A stretch of DNA of 64,000 nt from Shewanella sp. Choline-02u-19 (GCF_002836205.1 NZ_PJBE01000013.1:2542001-2606000), one strand, 5' to 3'; shown: positions 46,274-57,219, numbered from the stretch's first letter. The notes: generated by a model not told the origin, from the letters alone. Numbers and translations: made by a program.

Positions 46274-47191
46274 TTACACAATTCCGCCTACACGGTTAAA
46301 ACGTACCCCTGTTGGGATCCAAGCTGGCAATAAGTCAGCAGCCGTTCTGTCAAATTCAAAACTAATCCAAATAGCGACCGCTTTACCGACTAAGTTTTGT
46401 TCGGGTACAAAGCCCCAGAAACGACTGTCTGTACTGTTGTCGCGGTTATCGCCCATTGCAAAATACTGTCCTTCTGGAACAATAAATTCAGTTAACGGTA
46501 CGTTCTCTTGGCGATGATAGTAATTAATCATGTCTGGTCGAGACGGGTTAATTAAGATGTCATGAGTAACATCACCAAGCTGCTCTTTATAACGCAATAA
46601 TGGCGTACCATCTTGCGAAAACTCGCCACGGTTAACCGAAACACGCTCAACCACTTTTAATTCAGGACAAGGACTTTGACCTTCAGCACAAGCAGGTTGG
46701 ATAGAAAGTTGTTTATTACGGTATACAATTCTATCGCCAGGCAAACCAACAATACGCTTGATATAGTCGATTTTTGGATTTTCAGGGTACTTGAATACCG
46801 CCACATCTCCACGTTCAGGCTTACCCGTTTCCTTTAGGGTTGAGCGCCATACAGGATCTTTAATCCCGTAACTAAACTTCTCTACCAGAATAAAGTCACC
46901 GACTAATAATGTCGGCATCATTGAGCCTGATGGGATCTGAAATGGCTCATAAATAAAAGAGCGTAGAATAAGTACGAACGCAATCACGGGGAAGATTGAC
47001 TTTGCCGTTTCAACAAACGCTGACTCGCGCATGATAACTTCAATACTGTCTTCATTTAGATCAACTTCTGCAGCTTGAGCCATTGCCAACTTCTCACGAC
47101 GCTTAGGCGCAAATAAAAGCGCATCCGCCATCCAAACTAGACCACTGCCTAGCGTGACAAAGACTAAAATAAGAGAAAAATAGGCTGCCAT
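46274..47191 (-). CDS. lepB: Signal peptidase I
   Basis: 305 residues. Two N-terminal membrane helices (3-20, 63-80) lead to the periplasmic catalytic domain. The nucleophile serine is in [18 protein letters not shown] and the general-base lysine in [14 protein letters not shown], followed by [20 protein letters not shown]. It removes signal peptides from exported proteins. It ends two bases after the rnc ATG begins and lies downstream of lepA. Confidence 0.98.
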   Translation of the reverse strand: MAAYFSLILVFVTLGSGLVWMADALLFAPKRREKLAMAQAAEVDLNEDSIEVIMRESAFVETAKSIFPVIAFVLILRSFIYEPFQIPSGSMMPTLLVGDFILVEKFSYGIKDPVWRSTLKETGKPERGDVAVFKYPENPKIDYIKRIVGLPGDRIVYRNKQLSIQPACAEGQSPCPELKVVERVSVNRGEFSQDGTPLLRYKEQLGDVTHDILINPSRPDMINYYHRQENVPLTEFIVPEGQYFAMGDNRDNSTDSRFWGFVPEQNLVGKAVAIWISFEFDRTAADLLPAWIPTGVRFNRVGGIV

Positions 47192-47270
47192 TATTAATTA
47201 ACTCCTGCCGAACATAATTGGGTAGCGATGAAAATACCGCTGTCACTAAGGTTATACGCCAGTAATGAAA

Positions 47271-47289
47271 GCGCCGCAAACTGCGGCGC
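47271..47289 (-). terminator. GC-rich hairpin between lepA and lepB
   Basis: GCGCCGCA / TGCGGCGC perfect 8-bp arms with a 3-base loop and only a TTT afterward. It may be a partial terminator. Confidence 0.5.
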
Positions 47290-47328
47290 AAACTCTAGCG
47301 ATATATTAACAAATCTTAATCGATTAAC

Positions 47329-49119
47329 TTAATCATTAAGTTTTAACACTGCTAAAAACGCTTCTTGTGGTACTTCAACGTTACCCACTTGTTTCATGCG
47401 TTTCTTACCGTCTTTTTGCTTCTGCAACAGCTTCTTCTTACGCGAAATATCGCCACCATAACATTTAGCGGTAACATCTTTACGTAAAGCCTTAATAGAT
47501 GAACGCGCAATAATCTGACTACCAATAGCAGCCTGAATTGCAATATCGAACATCTGTCTAGGGATAAGCTCTTTCATCTTATCAACCAGAGCAAGACCGC
47601 GCTGACGAACACTACCTTTATGGGTGATCATCGCTAATGCATCAACTCTGTCACCATTGATCAAGATATCAAGGCGAACCATATCTGCAGGCTCAAAGCG
47701 GCTAAAATTGTATTCAAGTGAAGCATAACCACGACTGGTTGATTTTAAACGGTCAAAGAAGTCCATGACCACTTCAGCCATTGGCATGTCGTAGGTGATT
47801 GCCACTTGGTTACCGTGATAAACCATGTTGGTCTGCATGCCACGTTTTTCAACACATAAAGTAATAACGTTACCCAAGTACTCTTTAGGAACCAAAATAT
47901 TGGTTTCTACGATAGGTTCACGCATCTCTTCGATGTTGTTAATTGCAGGCAAATCAGACGGGTTATCAACGTAAATCGTCTCGCCTTTAGTACCAATCAC
48001 CTCATAAACTACCGTAGGTGCTGTGGTGATCAAATCTAGGTCGTACTCACGCTCTAAACGCTCTTGGACAATCTCCATATGGAGTAAACCCAAGAAGCCG
48101 ATGCGGAAACCAAAACCAAGCGCAGATGATGTTTCAGGCTCAAAGAACAACGAAGCATCATTGAGGCTTAGCTTGTTCAATGCATCACGAAAGCTTTCGT
48201 AATCGTCAGTCGATATAGGGAAAACACCCGCGTAAACCTGAGGCTTAACTTTCTTAAATCCGGGTAATGGCTCAAGTGCACCATTTTTGGCAAGCGTCAG
48301 CGTATCACCAACCGGAGCGCCATGGATCTCTTTAATGCCGGCGATAACAAAACCAACTTCACCCGTATTGAGCGCGTCAGTATCGGTCTGTTTAGGGGTA
48401 AATATACCCACTCGGTCAGCCGTATGGTTTTGCCCCGTAGACATGACTTTAAACTTGTCGCCTTTTTTCAGCTTGCCGTGCTTAATACGAACAAGTGAAA
48501 CGACACCTAAATAGCTATCAAACCATGAGTCGATGATCAAAGCTTGAAGAGGTGCATCTGGATCGCCTTCAGGTGGCGGAATCTGTGCCACGATGACCTC
48601 AAGTACTTCAGCAATACCTACACCCGTTTTAGCGGAGCAGCGCACGGCATCAGCAGCTTCAATACCAACAATATCTTCAATCTCTTCTGCAACGCGCTCG
48701 GGATCAGCTTGTGGCAAATCGATTTTGTTTAAGACAGGGACAACGTCCAATTTCATCTCTAAGGCGGTATAACAGTTGGCGACGGTTTGTGCTTCAACCC
48801 CCTGTCCTGCGTCAACGACCAATAACGCGCCTTCACAAGCCGCTAAGGAACGTGACACCTCATAAGAGAAATCGACGTGACCTGGTGTATCAATAAAGTT
48901 GAGTTGGTAAGTTTCACCATCATTAGCCTTATAATCCAAAGTCACGCTTTGCGCTTTAATAGTAATACCGCGCTCACGTTCTAGATCCATTGAATCTAAA
49001 ACCTGGGAAGCCATTTCACGATCGGATAAACCACCGCAATCTTGGATAAGGCGATCTGAGAGTGTTGATTTGCCATGGTCAATATGGGCAATAATCGAAA
49101 AGTTTCTAATATGCTTCAT
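47329..49119 (-). CDS. lepA: Elongation factor 4 (LepA)
   Basis: 596 residues, the standard length. G-domain motifs [29 protein letters not shown] and NKIDLP are followed by domains II-III and the LepA-specific C-terminal domain ([31 protein letters not shown] read in part). LepA is a ribosome-associated GTPase linked to initiation and back-translocation. It lies between rseC and lepB as in E. coli. Confidence 0.98.
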   Translation of the reverse strand: MKHIRNFSIIAHIDHGKSTLSDRLIQDCGGLSDREMASQVLDSMDLERERGITIKAQSVTLDYKANDGETYQLNFIDTPGHVDFSYEVSRSLAACEGALLVVDAGQGVEAQTVANCYTALEMKLDVVPVLNKIDLPQADPERVAEEIEDIVGIEAADAVRCSAKTGVGIAEVLEVIVAQIPPPEGDPDAPLQALIIDSWFDSYLGVVSLVRIKHGKLKKGDKFKVMSTGQNHTADRVGIFTPKQTDTDALNTGEVGFVIAGIKEIHGAPVGDTLTLAKNGALEPLPGFKKVKPQVYAGVFPISTDDYESFRDALNKLSLNDASLFFEPETSSALGFGFRIGFLGLLHMEIVQERLEREYDLDLITTAPTVVYEVIGTKGETIYVDNPSDLPAINNIEEMREPIVETNILVPKEYLGNVITLCVEKRGMQTNMVYHGNQVAITYDMPMAEVVMDFFDRLKSTSRGYASLEYNFSRFEPADMVRLDILINGDRVDALAMITHKGSVRQRGLALVDKMKELIPRQMFDIAIQAAIGSQIIARSSIKALRKDVTAKCYGGDISRKKKLLQKQKDGKKRMKQVGNVEVPQEAFLAVLKLND

Positions 49120-49251
49120 TATGCGGGATGACTAAACTCGAAGTTGAAAAACAATTTTTAAGGTGCAGAATTGTACCCGATTGCGGCTTTAATACCAATT
49201 TTTAAAATGATTTTACAATGGAATATTAAACCCGCGGCTACGTAACTGCGG

Positions 49252-49716
49252 TTATTGCGCTATATCTATCGGTGTGCCAAGCGATTTAATGATGATTGGC
49301 AGTGCCTTTTCCTCTAGCGCTTTAGCAAACTTCTTTCCTACAGCCCAAGCACTTACGCCTCCAATCAGCGCCCCTATTATCGATAACAGGTCTTGATTGA
49401 CATCAACAGCAGTCGCTAAAACGTTGCCACTATAAGCGCCAATAAAGAAACCCATTAATGGCAGCATATAAACTAATAAGGCCGCTTTTAGAATAACGCT
49501 TTCAGGAAGGCCAAGCTTTAAACGCTCCCCTTTAGCTAAAACACGTTCAGTTTGAATCGAAAAACGCTGAACTTTTGAAGAAAAGGCTTTTGCGACTGCA
49601 GAAGTGCCACAGGAATCCCCACTTTCACAGTGATTACAGGCACTCTTCATCTCTACCTCTACAACGACCCAGCCAGAGTTGTTATTAGCAATAACTTTGG
49701 CAATCTCTTCCATCAT
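49252..49716 (-). CDS. rseC: Sigma-E factor regulator RseC
   Basis: 154 residues from the ATG at 49716, which has AGGAG eight bases upstream; an in-frame TTG two codons earlier is less likely. A cysteine cluster (CNHCESGDSCG, residues 25-37) and two membrane helices (VILKAALLVYMLPLMGFFIG, LLSIIGALIGGVSAWAVG) match RseC. RseC modulates sigma-E and in some bacteria helps reduce the SoxR iron-sulfur cluster. Last gene of the rpoE-rseABC operon. Confidence 0.93.
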   Translation of the reverse strand: MMEEIAKVIANNNSGWVVVEVEMKSACNHCESGDSCGTSAVAKAFSSKVQRFSIQTERVLAKGERLKLGLPESVILKAALLVYMLPLMGFFIGAYSGNVLATAVDVNQDLLSIIGALIGGVSAWAVGKKFAKALEEKALPIIIKSLGTPIDIAQ

Positions 49717-49728
49717 CCCCAAAACTCC

Positions 49729-50661
49729 TTATTGCAGCATAATGCTCTTGGCAATACGGCTCAGTGTTTCCGCAGGTACTTTCCCCACAGCAACAACCTC
49801 TGCATTACCAACACGCTCAGTGGCAAATGATAAACCATTTCGGGTGACAAGTTCATCGGGTAGCGGCGCATCACCCGCTTTGGCGACATAGACAGAAATA
49901 CTGGCTAAACCATCACTAATAGCAATATATTCAACCGCATCTTTACTGCCAATTAATCGATGTTGATCTTTTACGAGGATTTTAAAGCCTTCAGGCAACC
50001 AGCCGAATTTCCAATCTTCGCCAGTGGCACGCTCTGACTGCGCCATAACGGCAGGCCATTCTTGCTTGTGTGCCTCTTTCAATATCGAAGGAACATCTTC
50101 CAACACCAGGAGCTCAACCACTAAAAGCTGCTCCAAGAGCTGTTTGTCATCATTAATCATATCGAATCGTAACGGTAAATAGGTGTCCATATCCAACCAG
50201 ACCTGATAACCGTAACGATTAGTATCATTAGGTATAATGCGCACTAATTGCCCAGGTCTTCCGGCTATTCGGCTACGGCCACCCAATACAAACTTATACC
50301 CCGCTTCAAGCTTAGAGACATCGTCAGCAAAGGCTGCAGGAATAACACCTTGAATGCGATTAGCGTGGACGCTATAAGCGGGTTGATCATGCTCAATGAA
50401 TGTAACGGTATTACCAACACGCACCGCATTTTTGGGTGGTCCATTGAGATGCTCTAAAAATGCCACTTCTTGACCATCAACTTTGCCATGGATATACACC
50501 AATGGACGAATATGATCGGCTTGAATTTGGATAAGGGATATTTTGAATTCTTGTTCACGCAGCGCTTGGCTCATATTTTCTAGCCAAGCTTTGGCGGGTA
50601 TGTCTTCCTGCGCCATCGCGGGAAGACTTATGGCTAAGATAGCCAATAGGATTAGACGCAA
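49729..50661 (-). CDS. rseB: Sigma-E regulatory protein RseB
   Basis: 310 residues with a signal peptide (MRLILLAILAISLPAMAQ). It is a periplasmic protein with two lipoprotein-carrier-like domains (DIPAKAWLENMSQALREQEF; YGYQVWLDMDTYLPLRFDM). RseB binds RseA and protects it from DegS cleavage until it senses lipopolysaccharide intermediates. It is 12 bases downstream of rseA. Confidence 0.95.
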   Translation of the reverse strand: MRLILLAILAISLPAMAQEDIPAKAWLENMSQALREQEFKISLIQIQADHIRPLVYIHGKVDGQEVAFLEHLNGPPKNAVRVGNTVTFIEHDQPAYSVHANRIQGVIPAAFADDVSKLEAGYKFVLGGRSRIAGRPGQLVRIIPNDTNRYGYQVWLDMDTYLPLRFDMINDDKQLLEQLLVVELLVLEDVPSILKEAHKQEWPAVMAQSERATGEDWKFGWLPEGFKILVKDQHRLIGSKDAVEYIAISDGLASISVYVAKAGDAPLPDELVTRNGLSFATERVGNAEVVAVGKVPAETLSRIAKSIMLQ

Positions 50662-50673
50662 GCGAGCTCCTTG

Positions 50674-51270
50674 TTACTGATTGACAGGTATTGTATCTAC
50701 CTCGCCATTGTCCTCTATATTCACACCATTATTCAATCTCTGTTGTAACATATGATCTTGAATATAGGCATTGATACGACGACGCTGGTCTACAACTTGC
50801 TCATTTGTATAGCTCTGGTTTTGCTGAACGGCACCCGTTTGCAGGCTCACCGGCGATGCACTACCCATTAATGGGCGAGTACTCAATACAGGTAATGGTG
50901 AGTTATCCAGTAACGTTTCTTGATTGTAATTTTGGACACCAACCACTGCCACCATAGCAACCGTTGCCGCAATCGCATATTGGCCAAATTGTTTGAAAAA
51001 TGGCACAACGTTACTGGTTGCAGGCTTGGTTTTAACTGTCGATTGTTTAGGAGCTACAATTGCAGGCTCGTCATCAATAGCAGCCATAATACTGGCACTG
51101 AGATCAACTGATATTGTTTGTGGCAATTCACCACGCATCGCATCACCAATCATATGATAATCACGCCACTGTTCATGTGAATCTGTGTCAGCCGCTAACT
51201 CAGCTAACATTTGCTCGTCGAGTTCACCATCGACTGCAGCAGAGACCCATTCCTGACCTAATCTATCCAT
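50674..51270 (-). CDS. rseA: Anti-sigma-E factor RseA
   Basis: 198 residues. The cytoplasmic anti-sigma domain is 1-85 (LGQEWVSAAVDGELDEQMLAELA, WRDYHMIGDAMRGELP). One membrane helix around 94-112 (FGQYAIAATVAMVAVVGVQNY) is followed by a Gln/Asn-rich periplasmic region. It holds sigma-E inactive until regulated proteolysis. Directly follows rpoE. Confidence 0.96.
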   Translation of the reverse strand: MDRLGQEWVSAAVDGELDEQMLAELAADTDSHEQWRDYHMIGDAMRGELPQTISVDLSASIMAAIDDEPAIVAPKQSTVKTKPATSNVVPFFKQFGQYAIAATVAMVAVVGVQNYNQETLLDNSPLPVLSTRPLMGSASPVSLQTGAVQQNQSYTNEQVVDQRRRINAYIQDHMLQQRLNNGVNIEDNGEVDTIPVNQ

Positions 51271-51295
51271 TTTTCACCTATCTCTATCAAGGATG

Positions 51296-51874
51296 CTAGC
51301 GTTCTAGCAACGGCTTAAGCTTTTTATCGATTGCCTCTCGCGCTCTGAAGATCCGAGATCTTACAGTGCCTACAGGGCAATCCATGACATTAGCAATCTC
51401 TTCGTAACTCATACCATCAAGTTCTCTTAGTGAGATTGCCATCTTCAATTCTTCTGGCAATGTGTCTAAAGTGTCGAAAACGACCTTTTGAATCTCTTCA
51501 GACAAGAGTAACCGTTCAGGAGATGCAAACTCCTTTAACGCGTCACTACCATCATAATACTCGGCTTCTTCAGCATCGATATCATTCGCAGGCGTTCGAC
51601 GCCCTTGTGCGACCAGATGATTCTTTGCAGTATTAACTGCAATGCGATACAACCACGTGTAAAACGCACTCTCGCCCCTAAAGTTCGGTAACGCTCGATA
51701 TGCTTTAATAAAAGCTTCTTGCGACACATCTGCAACGTCTGCCTGATTTCGCACATATCGCGATATCAGATTTGCGACCTTGTTTTGATATTTTTGTACC
51801 AAAAGGTTAAAAGCGTTCTTATCACCACGCTGTACGCGCTCAACTAACTGTTGATCACTTATTTGTCCACTCAT
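51296..51874 (-). CDS. rpoE: RNA polymerase sigma-E factor
   Basis: 192 residues, an ECF sigma factor. Region 2 reads AFNLLVQKYQNKVANLISRY to QEAFIKAYRALPNFRGESAFYTWLYRIAVN, and region 4 reads LREDGMSYEEIA-type sequence (REL DGMSYEEIANVMDCPVGTVRSRIFRA read in parts). It directs the envelope stress response. A sigma-E-type promoter lies upstream, so it should autoregulate. Confidence 0.98.
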   Translation of the reverse strand: MSGQISDQQLVERVQRGDKNAFNLLVQKYQNKVANLISRYVRNQADVADVSQEAFIKAYRALPNFRGESAFYTWLYRIAVNTAKNHLVAQGRRTPANDIDAEEAEYYDGSDALKEFASPERLLLSEEIQKVVFDTLDTLPEELKMAISLRELDGMSYEEIANVMDCPVGTVRSRIFRAREAIDKKLKPLLER

Positions 51875-51935
51875 CCGAGCCGACTACTCCTAAATCTAAT
51901 ACTGATTTCTCAGCCGCTCGAATCATATTCACTTA

Positions 51936-51963
51936 TGTAGACTAGCGAGTTTCAAAAAAGTTC
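51936..51963 (-). promoter_or_regulatory. Sigma-E-type promoter of rpoE-rseABC
   Basis: On the minus strand GAACTT (51958-51963), 16-bp spacer, TCTACA (51936-51941), close to the GAACTT-N16-TCTGA consensus. It lies 62 bases before the rpoE start. The remaining gap to nadB (51964-52325) shows no further recognised signal. Confidence 0.75.
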
Positions 51964-52325
51964 TATAAAAATTTGCAAAGATGTCATTTTCTTTTCAGGG
52001 GAAGCTACTAATATCCTATTTACAGCCTAATATCAGGCTAACAAATCGCTTTCATCCACGGCTTGTTCAGACAGTCAGTTTCTTATCATCAGCATACTGA
52101 CACTCAATATGCCTTCTCCCATATTCGAATCAACCATACCTTACCAATTTAAGCCACTGATACCAGCATGTTTATCACCGGGGTTTGTAACAATATGCAC
52201 CTTACGCAACACATATATAATGAGTGTAAAATCTAAACCAAACAGAAATGGACCCTTGATAAGTATCCATATGAGACTTCTTGGTTTAACATAGTCCGAA
52301 CTCCCCGATCACTCTATGATACCTG

Positions 52326-53936
52326 ATGAAACAAGTAGTTGAACACCAATCTGACCTTTTGGTTATTGGCAGTGGTGCTGCCGGTCTTACTTTAGCTCTA
52401 CATCTTGCTGAAAAATCGAAGGTTATTTTACTTTCCAAAGGCCCTCTCAGTGAAGGTTCTACCTATTACGCCCAGGGCGGTATAGCCTCTGTTTTCGATG
52501 AAGATGACACTATTGAGTCTCATGTTGCCGACACTTTAGTCGCTGGAGCAGGGCTTTGTGATGAGCCAGTGGTTAAATTTACCGCTGAAAATGCCAAATC
52601 AGCCATGCAATGGCTAATTGACTGTGGTGTTGCCTTTGATAAAGAAGAAACTGTCGATGGTAGTCCAGAAGAGGCGCCGTATCATTTAACGCGTGAAGGT
52701 GGTCATAGCCATCGACGTATTTTGCACGCAGCAGATGCCACAGGTAAAGAAGTGCAAATCACACTTCAAGAGCAAGCAAGCCGTCACCCCAATATTCAAG
52801 TACTAGAACGTTACAACGCTATTGATTTAATCACCACTCGAAAATTAAACCGCCCAGGCAATCGAGTACAAGGTGCTTATGTCTGGAATCGTGACTTAGA
52901 GCAGGTAGAAACAATCAAAGCACGGTTTGTCGCATTAGCGACGGGAGGTTGTTCTAAAGTATACCAATACACCTCAAACCCCGATGTCGCATCTGGCGAT
53001 GGCATTGCTATGGCTTGGCGTTCAGGCTGCCGTGTTGCCAATATGGAATTTAATCAGTTTCACCCAACCTGCTTATATCACGCCGATGCGCGCAACTTTT
53101 TGATGACAGAAGCCTTAAGAGGCGAAGGCGCATTTTTACGCCGTCCAGATGGCAGCCGCTTTATGCCTGAGTTTGACGAAAGAGCCGAGCTCGCACCGCG
53201 TGATATCGTCGCTCGCACAATAGACTATGAGATGAAACGTTTAGGCGCAGATTGTGTGTATTTAGACATTACTCACAAGCCGGCAGATTTCGTTATTAAG
53301 CATTTCCCTACCATCTATAAGCGCTGCCTTGAGTTTGGTATCGATATTACCACTGACCCAATCCCTGTCGTGCCTGCCGCGCACTATACCTGCGGTGGCG
53401 TTATGACTGATTTACACGGTCAGACAGATTTAAATGGTTTATATGCCATCGGCGAAGTCGCCTATACCGGGCTACACGGGGCCAATCGTCTTGCCAGTAA
53501 TTCATTACTTGAATGTCTTGTTTTTGCCAGAGCTGCAGCTGAAGATATTGAAAGCCAGCTTGGAAAAATCCCCATGCCGGGAACACTTCCCGCTTGGGAT
53601 GAAAGCCAAGTATCAAATTCAGATGAAGAGGTTGTTATCGCGCATAACTGGCATGAACTCCGGCTATTTATGTGGGATTATGTTGGTATCGTTCGCTCTG
53701 ATAAACGTTTAGAGCGTGCCTTAAGACGTTGCGCCATGCTACAACAAGAGATCCAAGAGTATTACAGCAACTTTAGAGTCAGTAATAACCTGCTAGAGTT
53801 ACGTAATCTTGTCCAAGTTGCCGAACTCATCATCCGCAGCGCAATGGAGCGAAAAGAGAGCCGTGGCTTGCACTACAACATTGATCATCCGAATAAAGAC
53901 CCGTCACCTAAACCGACTATATTGCAGCCCAAATAG
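52326..53936 (+). CDS. nadB: L-aspartate oxidase
   Basis: 536 residues. FAD-binding [15 protein letters not shown] at the N-terminus, then [43 protein letters not shown] and HPTCLY...[13 protein letters not shown]. The C-terminal helical domain is typical of the succinate dehydrogenase flavoprotein family. NadB oxidises aspartate to iminoaspartate for NAD synthesis. It is divergent from rpoE and convergent with ygfX, leaving a 16-base gap between stops. Confidence 0.97.
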   Translation: MKQVVEHQSDLLVIGSGAAGLTLALHLAEKSKVILLSKGPLSEGSTYYAQGGIASVFDEDDTIESHVADTLVAGAGLCDEPVVKFTAENAKSAMQWLIDCGVAFDKEETVDGSPEEAPYHLTREGGHSHRRILHAADATGKEVQITLQEQASRHPNIQVLERYNAIDLITTRKLNRPGNRVQGAYVWNRDLEQVETIKARFVALATGGCSKVYQYTSNPDVASGDGIAMAWRSGCRVANMEFNQFHPTCLYHADARNFLMTEALRGEGAFLRRPDGSRFMPEFDERAELAPRDIVARTIDYEMKRLGADCVYLDITHKPADFVIKHFPTIYKRCLEFGIDITTDPIPVVPAAHYTCGGVMTDLHGQTDLNGLYAIGEVAYTGLHGANRLASNSLLECLVFARAAAEDIESQLGKIPMPGTLPAWDESQVSNSDEEVVIAHNWHELRLFMWDYVGIVRSDKRLERALRRCAMLQQEIQEYYSNFRVSNNLLELRNLVQVAELIIRSAMERKESRGLHYNIDHPNKDPSPKPTILQPK

Positions 53937-53952
53937 TAAAGTGTAACAAGTG

Positions 53953-54378
53953 CTAGTTAATCTGGCTTTGGTAAGATTGCAGTAGCAGACGACACAAATG
54001 GCGATAGTTTGTGTCGTTCAACATATCAGCCCATACCACCAGTCTCTTGACCTTAGTGTCACATTGGATATCAAACATCACCGCAAACGGAGTCACTATA
54101 GGTTTACCTTTGAGCACAAAACACTGCTGCTGATTAAGCCGGCCATTGCCTTCTGCTGATAATACAAACTGACAAGACCAGTGTTTTAATTGCCAAAACT
54201 GCCAACTAAAGTAAGCGATACACAGGGTAAATAGCAGTGATTTGCTCAAAAGATAAGTGATTGATTCACCATAGGGCCAAATCAGGAAGGAAATTAAACA
54301 GATACTTGCAATAACGACCAACGAGAGTCGTTGGCCGAAAGAACTGGAAAGATAAAAACTATGCTGCTGGGCGACCAC
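53953..54378 (-). CDS. ygfX: YgfX (CptA)-like membrane protein
   Basis: 141 residues with two close membrane helices (LSLVVIASICLISFLIWP, LLSKSLLFTLCIAYFSW) and a soluble C-terminal domain (VKRLVVWADMLNDTNYRHLCRLLLQ). The WADxLxxxxxRxLCRLL pattern is typical of YgfX. In E. coli YgfX pairs with SdhE/YgfY and has been proposed to disturb cell division. It overlaps sdhE by 20 bases, so the two are co-translated. Low sequence conservation is normal for the family. Confidence 0.85.
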   Translation of the reverse strand: MVAQQHSFYLSSSFGQRLSLVVIASICLISFLIWPYGESITYLLSKSLLFTLCIAYFSWQFWQLKHWSCQFVLSAEGNGRLNQQQCFVLKGKPIVTPFAVMFDIQCDTKVKRLVVWADMLNDTNYRHLCRLLLQSYQSQIN

Positions 54379-54622
54379 GAACTCTAATAATCATCTCAGC
54401 GAATTCAGGATCTTTACAGATTTCATGTCCCATAAACCACGCAAAAAGCTCTGGGTCTTCAGACTCTAAAAGCTTTACAAAAATATCTTTGTCAGCATTA
54501 GACATCGCTTCATAATGCAGCTCAACAAAAGGCTGTAACAACACATCTAGCTCTAACATGCCTCTACGACAAGCCCATCTAACTCTAGCTATTTTCATGG
54601 GTTCTGGCATTGATTCTGACAA
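54359..54622 (-). CDS. sdhE: FAD assembly factor SdhE
   Basis: 87 residues. The RGMLELD motif (RGxxE region, near residue 21) and the CRRGM...LLESEDPELFAWFMGH pattern identify SdhE, which promotes covalent flavinylation of succinate dehydrogenase. The start is a TTG at 54622 because GGAG sits eight bases upstream; internal ATG codons at 54610 and 54598 are alternatives. Confidence 0.92.
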   Translation of the reverse strand: MSESMPEPMKIARVRWACRRGMLELDVLLQPFVELHYEAMSNADKDIFVKLLESEDPELFAWFMGHEICKDPEFAEMIIRVRGRPAA

Positions 54623-54690
54623 GTTTATTACTCCACTCTTTTACAATGCCGTTAGTGTATACCCAAATGGCCTTTAGGAAAATAGGATGG

Positions 54691-55599
54691 TTATAGTTGC
54701 TGAACTTTTACATCTTTGCCGGCAAAGAGTTCTGAAAAATCGGTACTCAATAAACGCTTCACCGCTGGGTGTTGGATCATGCGTTCAGCAAACATCACGT
54801 GATACACCTCTTTAATATCGGTCGTTTCGCCAAGCAGCGTCATCCCATGGGCTAAAATATCTTGCTTGTATATTGATGGCGCCACGAATATGCCTTGCTT
54901 AAAAAACCCAAAGGCTTTCATCATAGCCGCATCATCAAACTCACCTAATATGCTGATATTTAGATTTTTCTCATCAAACCAGCGCACGAGTTGCTGTCCT
55001 AACGAGGTCCCTCTACTGGGTATGAGTAGCTTGCCTTGCTCTAAACACTCAGGAAAGGGTTTTGAATGCGTCTCAGCAGAGAAAAAAGCAATACCACACT
55101 CCCCTAACTGTTTAGAGAGTATCTCTGGATATTTAAGGCTTTCACCCGCGCAATCAGATAAAATCATATCCAACTTATGGGCCCTAAGTCGCTCCATTAA
55201 GCTTTCATGCGTAGCCTCGTAACAGGCTAAATGCATCGAACCATCACTAGGAACCACTGACAATAGTACCCGGCTCGTTAGTGCTTTTGACAGCGCTGCA
55301 GCAATCCCCACTTCAAACCGTATGTTGTCGTCTTTCTGATAGTTCAGCAGATCGAGCATTTCATAGCTAAGGCTAAACATTTTATCTGCGTAACGAAATA
55401 CCAGTTCACCAAGTTCAGTAGGCTCTAATGACCTGCCTACGCGCTTGAATAGGCTACCTTTAAGGCTGCTCTCCAGCACTCGGATCTGACCTGTCACTGT
55501 TTGCGGTGTTAAGCATAATGCCTCAGCGGCTTTCGCAACAGAGCCTTGCTTTTGGATCATCCAAAAATAGTACAGATGGTTATAGTTAAGATTTGCCAT
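54691..55599 (-). CDS. nhaR: LysR-type transcriptional activator NhaR
   Basis: 302 residues. N-terminal helix-turn-helix (NYNHLYYFWMIQKQGSVAKA, LCLTPQTVTGQIRVLESSL) and a C-terminal effector domain. The start MANLNYNHLYYFW is characteristic of NhaR. In E. coli NhaR activates nhaA in response to Na+. Here it lies downstream of nhaA on the same strand, with a small secreted protein gene between. Confidence 0.93.
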   Translation of the reverse strand: MANLNYNHLYYFWMIQKQGSVAKAAEALCLTPQTVTGQIRVLESSLKGSLFKRVGRSLEPTELGELVFRYADKMFSLSYEMLDLLNYQKDDNIRFEVGIAAALSKALTSRVLLSVVPSDGSMHLACYEATHESLMERLRAHKLDMILSDCAGESLKYPEILSKQLGECGIAFFSAETHSKPFPECLEQGKLLIPSRGTSLGQQLVRWFDEKNLNISILGEFDDAAMMKAFGFFKQGIFVAPSIYKQDILAHGMTLLGETTDIKEVYHVMFAERMIQHPAVKRLLSTDFSELFAGKDVKVQQL

Positions 55600-55626
55600 A
55601 TAAAAATGCCATTGTTAATACGCAAA

Positions 55627-55650
55627 TGGGGTGACTACAAAGTCACCCCA
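55627..55650 (-). terminator. Hairpin after the nhaA-linked small gene
   Basis: TGGGGTGACT / AGTCACCCCA perfect 10-bp stem with a 4-base loop and only a short T run. It separates the nhaA transcript from nhaR, possibly partially. Confidence 0.7.
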
Positions 55651-55663
55651 TAATGCTATTGAG

Positions 55664-56047
55664 CTACTTTAAACGTTGGCAGTCCATAAGACCAAACATC
55701 GCCGTTGACAAATCTTCCGTATTTTCAATCTTGCCGACGCTAAACGCTTCAGCCAGTCCTGCGACTAACTCATCTCTATCAGGGATCCGGTTTTGACAGA
55801 AGGTCCGGTTTGCTTCTTGAAAACGTTTACCACCTCTATATTTGAGCGCGCGCGATTCATAATCATTGGACTCCAAACGCTCACCAACTGCCGCACCTTT
55901 AAACATAAGGGCACCATCAACGATACCTTCAAGATAATTCTGGCAATGAAAATCTTTTATATCTTCATTGCAGGCATCAATTTGTGACGCTGAAGCAGTA
56001 GTGCTAAAACCCAATGCTAATACCAGTGTTAATAGGACTATTCTCAT
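55664..56047 (-). CDS. Periplasmic protein with Rap1a/Tai-like domain
   Basis: 127 residues. A signal peptide ([20 protein letters not shown]) is followed by a small all-helical domain. Its cysteine pattern (Cys26, [21 protein letters not shown], final MDCQRLK) resembles the Rap1a/Tai immunity-protein fold, also found in many proteins not tied to toxins. Its ATG overlaps the nhaA stop (ATGA), so it is translationally coupled to nhaA. No effector gene is nearby. The function is unknown. Confidence 0.7.
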   Translation of the reverse strand: MRIVLLTLVLALGFSTTASASQIDACNEDIKDFHCQNYLEGIVDGALMFKGAAVGERLESNDYESRALKYRGGKRFQEANRTFCQNRIPDRDELVAGLAEAFSVGKIENTEDLSTAMFGLMDCQRLK

Positions 56048-57219
56048 GCTTTCTCTCCTTTCTTAGGCAACACGCTAGATAACCAAAAGTATCCTATTGT
56101 TGCCGAGGCAAATGAACCTAACAGAATGCCCAGTCTCGCATAATCACCATACATCTGCCCTTCACCAACAAAGGCAAGCGAGGAGATAAACATAGACATT
56201 GTAAAACCAATACCACACATCACTGCCACCGGCATTATCTGCTTCCAACCGACGCCATCAGGCAAAACAGCTAGCTTGAGTTTTACCGCAAGAACACTAA
56301 ATAACATAATACCCAATGGCTTACCGATAAGCAGACCGAGTGCGATCCCTAATGGTACTGGCGATAGCAATGAACTTAAGCTCATACCTCCTAAGTCGAC
56401 GCCTGCGTTAGCGAAAGCAAAGATTGGCAAGATGATGAATGTACTCCACGGGTGTAAACCATGTTCTAAACTTTCTGATGGTGATGAACCATCTTTAGCG
56501 CGCAGCGGAATACAAAAAGCAATGATCACACCTGCTAAAGTGGCATGCACTCCAGATTTCAACACCGCGATCCACAAAATCATGCCTAATACACCGTAGG
56601 GACCAAGCGCAGTAATCCCCTTACGGTTAAGCCCTACCAGACCAACAATTGCCGCAGCCGCAATCAACAAACTTATGGTTGATAAGTCAGTGCTATAGAA
56701 CAGTGCGATAATAACAACGACGCCTAAATCATCGATAATGGCTAACGCTAACAAAAACACTTTTAAAGAAACTGGAACTCGACTGCCTAAAAGCGCCATT
56801 ATCCCCAATGCAAAAGCGATATCAGTCGCAGCAGGAATAGCCCAACCCACTTGCGTAATAGGGTCAGAGTAATTAAAGATGAGATATACTGCGGCAGGGA
56901 AAACCATGCCACCGATTGCTGCAAAGGTAGGTAATGAAGCCTGTGCTCGACTCGATAATGCCCCTTCTAGCAGCTCTCTTTTCACTTCTAAACCAATAAG
57001 CATAAAGAAAAGCGCCATAAGGCCATCATTAATCCAGTGAATTAATGTTTTATCAATATCTAAACTGCCGACACGCACTTGCATCTCGGTATCAAGAAAA
57101 CCCTGATACATTCCCGCTAAAGGCGAGTTTGCTAAAATCATTGCTAGCACAACAGCAATCATCAAAAGAATGCCGCCTGCTGACTCTTGGCTTAAAAAAT
57201 TCCTAATAGCCCGTTCCAT
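56044..57219 (-). CDS. nhaA: Na+/H+ antiporter NhaA
   Basis: 391 residues from the ATG at 57219, with GGAG six bases upstream; an ATG four codons earlier lacks a site. Twelve membrane helices. The ion-binding pair is in [12 protein letters not shown] and [20 protein letters not shown] (adjacent aspartates), and the pH-sensor region near the C-terminus is [15 protein letters not shown]. It exports Na+ for two H+. The gap 57220-57542 holds its promoter region and, near thyA, an inverted repeat. Confidence 0.98.
   Translation of the reverse strand: MERAIRNFLSQESAGGILLMIAVVLAMILANSPLAGMYQGFLDTEMQVRVGSLDIDKTLIHWINDGLMALFFMLIGLEVKRELLEGALSSRAQASLPTFAAIGGMVFPAAVYLIFNYSDPITQVGWAIPAATDIAFALGIMALLGSRVPVSLKVFLLALAIIDDLGVVVIIALFYSTDLSTISLLIAAAAIVGLVGLNRKGITALGPYGVLGMILWIAVLKSGVHATLAGVIIAFCIPLRAKDGSSPSESLEHGLHPWSTFIILPIFAFANAGVDLGGMSLSSLLSPVPLGIALGLLIGKPLGIMLFSVLAVKLKLAVLPDGVGWKQIMPVAVMCGIGFTMSMFISSLAFVGEGQMYGDYARLGILLGSFASATIGYFWLSSVLPKKGEKA

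Noticed and set aside
55664..56047. Immunity gene of a type VI secretion effector pair
   Set aside because: There is no effector, VgrG, PAAR or other secretion gene nearby, and the gene is coupled to nhaA.
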